Shown: in pieces, positions 61,633-64,000 of the stretch
Layout: each line of letters opens with the position of its first letter
Numbering within the stretch: the first letter of the stretch is position 1
NCBI RefSeq assembly: GCF_900155545.1
Contig: NZ_LT732526.1
Span: forward strand, 497,006-561,005
Reading direction: 5' to 3'
Length of the DNA: 64,000 nt
DNA from: Clostridium sp. Marseille-P2415
GTDB lineage: Bacteria; Bacillota; Clostridia; Lachnospirales; Lachnospiraceae
Translations under genes and position numbers: made by a program
Notes under the pieces: model-generated
Databases searched by the model: none
Seen by the model: only the letters and a program-made list of their open reading frames with translations
What the model was told of the DNA's origin: nothing

Positions 61633-62652
61633 ATGGAAACAGTTGATCCAAATAGGAAAGAGAGATGGAAAAAAGTCAGGGGGCTTATGAAAAAATCAGG
61701 GATTGCAGCTGCTTTGCTGGTGGCGGTTCCTGTTATCGGCTTTGGTTCTGTCTATAATATTCAGGAGCAGGAGCAGGCAGTCCTGACCACACTGGGAAGT
61801 GCAAGAGCGGTTGCAGAGCCGGGTCTTCATTTTAAGGTACCTTTTATACAGAAGGTCAGTAAGGTCAATACAACCATTCAGGGATTTGCTATCGGATATG
61901 ACCCGAATGATAATGAAAGCAAGGAAGAGGATTCTCTGATGATCACCCAAGATTATAACTTTGTTAATGTGGACTTTTTCGTGGAATATAAGGTTGCAGA
62001 CCCGGTTAAGGCGGTTTATGCGTCAGAAGACCCTTTGCTGATCCTGCAGAACATTACAAAAAGCTGCATCCGTACGGTAATTGGAAGCTATGACGTGGAC
62101 TCTGTACTAACTACAGGGAAGAACGAAATTCAGTCCAAGATAAAGCAGATGATAGTGGAAAAGCTTGATCAGCACGATGTAGGGCTGACCGTCATGAATG
62201 TGACCATCCAGGATTCAGAGCCGCCGACAACGGAAGTCATGGAAGCGTTTAAAGCAGTGGAAACGGCAAAACAGGGAAAAGAAACTGCCATCAACAATGC
62301 CAATAAATACCGAAACGAAAAGCTTCCGGAAGCCACGGCCCAGACGGATAAGATCCTGCAGGATGCAGAATCCGCAAAGGCACAGAGGATCAATGAGGCC
62401 AATGCCGAAGTGGCGAAATTTAAGGCCATGTATAACGAATATATAAAAAATCCGGAAGTGACCAGAAAACGTATGTTTTATGAAACCATGGAGGATGTGC
62501 TTCCAAAGATGAAGGTTATCATTGATGGAACCGATAAGACCAGCACCATCCTTCCTCTTGACAGTTTTGTAAGCGGGAATGCAGGGGCAGGAAATGACTC
62601 TGAAAGTGAGAAGCCGGCAGAAACGGGCAGTGCGGGAAAGGAGAACCAGTAA
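61633..62652 (+). CDS. hflK: HflK-like SPFH/Band 7 membrane protein
   Basis: 339 residues. Cytoplasmic start, one helix (about 23-40), and an SPFH domain (YNIQEQEQAVLTTLGSARAV then GLHFKVPFIQKVSK), followed by an alanine/glutamate-rich coiled coil (about 215-275). HflK with HflC forms a large cage around the FtsH protease in other bacteria. AAAGGTGG is well placed. It is the first of two paired genes under the Mn-type riboswitch. Its direct effect on manganese is unknown; the hflK name is by pairing and layout. Confidence 0.88.
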   Translation: METVDPNRKERWKKVRGLMKKSGIAAALLVAVPVIGFGSVYNIQEQEQAVLTTLGSARAVAEPGLHFKVPFIQKVSKVNTTIQGFAIGYDPNDNESKEEDSLMITQDYNFVNVDFFVEYKVADPVKAVYASEDPLLILQNITKSCIRTVIGSYDVDSVLTTGKNEIQSKIKQMIVEKLDQHDVGLTVMNVTIQDSEPPTTEVMEAFKAVETAKQGKETAINNANKYRNEKLPEATAQTDKILQDAESAKAQRINEANAEVAKFKAMYNEYIKNPEVTRKRMFYETMEDVLPKMKVIIDGTDKTSTILPLDSFVSGNAGAGNDSESEKPAETGSAGKENQ

Positions 62653-63525
62653 ATGAAAAAAAATTGGAAAAAGGCAGCCGGAACTATTGCAGTACTGGCG
62701 GTTATTATAGTATTATTAGGTTCAGTTGTAGTGACAAATGAAAATGAATATAAATTAATCCGTCAGTTTGGACGTGTGGAGCGGGTGATCGGTACGGCCG
62801 GAGTTTCTTTAAAGGTCCCGTTTATCCAGACTGCGGATACCCTGCCAAAGCAGATCCTGGTTTACGATCTGGCGGCTTCGGATGTGATCACAATGGATAA
62901 GAAGACCATGTTAAGCGACAGCTATGTTTTATGGCGCATTGAGGATCCTTTGAAATTTGCCCAGTCCCTTAACTCCTCCATTGCCAATGCAGAGGGGAGA
63001 ATTGACACGGTGGTTTATAATTCCGTGAAGAATATCATCAGCAGCATGAATCAGAATGATGTGATCAGCAGCCGGGATGAGGAGCTTTCCCAGTCCATCA
63101 TGGACAATGTGGGCGATAATATGGATCAGTATGGTATAAGGCTTCTGGCAGTGGAGACAAAGCGTCTGGACCTTCCGGCGGATAATAAAGCTGCGGTTTA
63201 TGAGCGCATGATTTCTGAGAGGGATAAAATAGCCGCTACATTTACGGCGGAAGGGCAGGCAGAAGCCCAGAAGATACGAAATACCACAGACCGGGAAATA
63301 GCCATCAGCATTTCCGATGCCCAGGCCCAGGCTGCCTCCATAACTGCAGAAGGGGAGGCGGAATACATGAGGATCCTGGCAGAGGCATACAATGACCCGC
63401 AGAGGACAGACTTTTACGCTTTTGTCCGTTCTCTTGAAGCAGCCAGGACTTCCCTGGCCGGAGACAATAATACGCTTATTCTTCCGGGCAATTCACCCTT
63501 AGCCCAGATATTCACGGGACAGTAA
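62653..63525 (+). CDS. hflC: HflC-like SPFH/Band 7 membrane protein
   Basis: 290 residues. N-terminal helix (about 9-27), SPFH domain (NENEYKLIRQFGRVERVIG then GVSLKVPFIQTADTL), and the HflC-characteristic SERDKIAATFTAEGQAEAQK stretch leading to the coiled coil. It directly abuts the HflK-like gene and would form the second subunit of the cage. No FtsH gene is present in this window. Confidence 0.9.
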   Translation: MKKNWKKAAGTIAVLAVIIVLLGSVVVTNENEYKLIRQFGRVERVIGTAGVSLKVPFIQTADTLPKQILVYDLAASDVITMDKKTMLSDSYVLWRIEDPLKFAQSLNSSIANAEGRIDTVVYNSVKNIISSMNQNDVISSRDEELSQSIMDNVGDNMDQYGIRLLAVETKRLDLPADNKAAVYERMISERDKIAATFTAEGQAEAQKIRNTTDREIAISISDAQAQAASITAEGEAEYMRILAEAYNDPQRTDFYAFVRSLEAARTSLAGDNNTLILPGNSPLAQIFTGQ

Positions 63526-63598
63526 ACAGTTGCGGGAAGCAGTTTTTTGTGTTAAAGTGGTAACTGATAAAAGAAGGGAAAGATAGGAGATAGGCAGC

Positions 63599-64000
63599 AT
63601 GAAAATAAAAGACATACTGAGTCAGGGAAAGCCAACGTTATCCTTTGAAGTATTTCCACCGAAAACAGAGGATAAATATGAATCCGTGGAACGGGCAGCA
63701 GCAGAGATTGCAAAGCTGAAACCGGCTTTCATGAGCGTTACGTACGGGGCAGGCGGAGGAACCAGCCGTTATACCGTGGATATAGCCTCCACCTTACATC
63801 ATAATTACCATGTGACGGCCCTGGCTCATCTGACCTGTGTGTCTTCCACCAAGGAAAAGGTCCGTCAGGTCCTTGGTGAGTTAAAGGCAGAGGGGATTGA
63901 AAATGTACTGGCGCTCCGGGGAGATATCCCTGCGGATGCCCCGGCCGAAAGGGAGTACCATTATGCCTCGGAACTGATCAGGGAGATCAAGGAAGCGGGA
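63599..64000 (+). CDS. metF: Methylenetetrahydrofolate reductase, 5' part (cut by window end)
   Basis: 134 codons are visible, open to the window edge. The start at 63599 follows ATAGGAGAT. The opening SFEVFPPKTEDK, with FMSVTYGAGGG, and LAHLTCV and NVLALRGD are the MetF barrel's conserved strands (FAD and folate sites). It reduces 5,10-methylene- to 5-methyltetrahydrofolate, for methionine synthesis or the Wood-Ljungdahl methyl branch in acetogens. It lies 73 bp downstream of the HflC-like gene; the C-terminal part is outside the window. Confidence 0.93.
   Translation, partial: MKIKDILSQGKPTLSFEVFPPKTEDKYESVERAAAEIAKLKPAFMSVTYGAGGGTSRYTVDIASTLHHNYHVTALAHLTCVSSTKEKVRQVLGELKAEGIENVLALRGDIPADAPAEREYHYASELIREIKEAG

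Noticed and set aside
61410-61646. 78-residue open frame starting inside the -35 of the strong promoter
   Set aside because: It begins at the promoter, spans the whole riboswitch and terminator, has no RBS and no coding-like composition. The RNA structure explains the sequence better.
1-64000. CRISPR arrays, tRNA/rRNA genes, insertion sequences, integrase or att sites
   Set aside because: No repeat-spacer pattern, cloverleaf with CCA end, transposase motif or flanking direct repeat was seen on reading either strand. tRNAscan-SE or an IS search would be decisive.

Overview
The window reads as the chromosome of an anaerobic, endospore-forming Gram-positive bacterium of the Clostridia, most like a Lachnospiraceae member of the Lacrimispora / former Clostridium sphenoides-saccharolyticum type. 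Grounds: strong AAGGAGG ribosome binding sites, class III (oxygen-sensitive) ribonucleotide reductase, a Spo0E-like phosphatase, a PdaA-type cortex deacetylase, scpA-scpB, an HPr with the regulatory serine, a Bacillus/Clostridium-type division cluster, and a nitrogenase-like fragment. Species assignment is inference; no rRNA is present. No tRNA, rRNA, CRISPR array, insertion sequence or prophage was seen. The window looks like stable core chromosome in which most of the novelty lies in regulation.

Layout. 1-4300: end of a nitrogenase-like component-1 subunit, a NifX/NifB-like cofactor protein and a complete polar amino-acid ABC importer. 4400-6400 (minus): PdaA-like deacetylase and carbamate kinase. 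6600-13200: a CPBP membrane protease (possibly frameshifted at its 5' end), GT2 glycosyltransferase, PAP2 enzyme, Cu/Zn superoxide dismutase, a small-multidrug-export-type membrane protein, NUDIX hydrolase, a D,D-carboxypeptidase with wall-binding repeats, an HTH regulator and a small membrane protein. 13200-18200: metallophosphoesterase, then scpA-scpB-dut-TPR lipoprotein-hflX. 18200-24500: nrdD behind tandem NrdR boxes, a small unknown gene, an NSS transporter, an Rrf2 regulator and a MATE pump. 24500-36700: nadE, a TrmH-type methylase, nfeD-SPFH, patatin, argF behind ARG-like boxes, birA, mutY, lipid kinase, rpoD, queH and HPr. 37000-43200: gltB-gltD. 43500-46700: an unknown membrane protein, ychF, lgt and a Spo0E-like gene.

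46900-60050 is the division and cell-wall (dcw) cluster: mraZ-rsmH-ftsL-pbp-pbp-mraY-murD-ftsW-murA-ftsQ-ftsZ. It is preceded by an array of MraZ boxes. It lacks murE, murF, murG, murB and ftsA. After two unknown genes comes an HflK/HflC-like pair of SPFH membrane proteins, then the start of metF, which is cut by the window end.

The most striking observation is in the leader of the HflK/HflC-like pair (61410-61584). A consensus promoter is followed by what reads as a yybP-ykoY (Mn2+) riboswitch. Its closing helix shares bases with a 16-bp intrinsic terminator, so the layout is that of a metal-induced transcriptional ON switch placed in front of membrane-microdomain/protease-regulator genes rather than a manganese exporter. 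Other regulatory finds are NrdR boxes on the nrdD promoter, ARG-like boxes on the argF promoter and the MraZ operator array.
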